Source: Microcebus murinus
Taxonomy: Eukaryota > Chordata > Mammalia > Primates > Cheirogaleidae
Length of the DNA stretch: 64,000 bases
Direction of reading: 5' to 3'
NCBI RefSeq assembly: GCF_040939455.1
Contig: NC_134117.1
Span: forward strand, 23,863,501-23,927,500
Positions 63,905 through 64,000 of this stretch are shown one piece after another. The position numbers were made by a program, and so were the translations under genes. The notes beneath the pieces are model-generated. The model worked only from the letters and a program-made list of their open reading frames with translations. It was not told the origin of the DNA and searched no databases. Numbering within the stretch: the stretch's first letter is position 1; each line of letters starts with the position of its first letter.

Positions 63905-64000
63905 AATTTTTTTTTTTTTTTTTTTTAGAGATGGGGTCTTGCACTGTCTCCCAAGGTGGAGTGGAGTGGTCTGATCATAGCTCACTGCAACCTCAAATTC
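63905..64000 (-). mobile_element. Alu, cut by window edge
   Basis: T-run then AGAGATGGGGTCTTGCACTG through CTCACTGCAACCTCAAATTC. Confidence 0.9.

Overview
The window is vertebrate nuclear DNA, almost certainly from a strepsirrhine primate (lemur type). About 45 copies of a dimeric Alu are present. Most carry an expanded linker (ATAAATAGAAAGAAATT..GGCCAACTAATATATA) and a right arm reading GTTTGAGGTTGCTGTGAGC, a form typical of lemur and bushbaby Alus and not of human Alus. No galago-type tRNA/Alu composite SINEs were seen. A short piggyBac-like element with TTAA-type ends (2220-2787) fits a mouse lemur (Microcebus), where such elements are known. The species call is inference.

Two genes can be read, both on the minus strand and in the order known from human chromosome 10q24.32 (ARL3 - SFXN2 - WBP1L). 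(1) SFXN2 (sideroflexin-2): all 11 coding exons lie between 55623 and 46967. With the splice sites I assigned they join into 969 nt, 322 codons plus stop, with no frame break. The non-coding first exon and the ARL3 promoter should lie beyond 64000. (2) WBP1L (OPAL1): only two alternative first coding exons are present. The long-isoform signal-peptide exon is at 41839-41750, inside a CpG-rich promoter. The short-isoform nine-codon exon is at 16401-16375. The shared downstream exons should lie left of base 1.

Layout. 1-16374 is WBP1L intron downstream of the short-isoform exon. 16375-18180 holds that exon and its 5' flank. 18181-41749 is a repeat-dense WBP1L intron. 41750-42300 holds WBP1L long exon 1 and promoter. 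42300-45900 is the intergenic spacer. About 45900-46966 is the SFXN2 3' UTR, 46967-55641 the SFXN2 coding exons and introns, and 55642-64000 the SFXN2 5'-UTR intron with an ancient L1/HAL1 ORF1 fragment and a solo MaLR LTR.

There is no operon-like or prokaryotic-type system here. The most interesting material is mobile-element biology: a piggyBac MITE carrying a tRNA-derived insertion with a perfect 15-bp target duplication; three ultrashort L1-style retro-insertions (only about 16-24 nt of body) with perfect duplications; an unnamed repeat present twice in inverted orientation; a near-perfect 20-bp-arm hairpin in unique sequence; two 7SL-like fossil monomers; and a duplicated YY1-like module in the WBP1L promoter.
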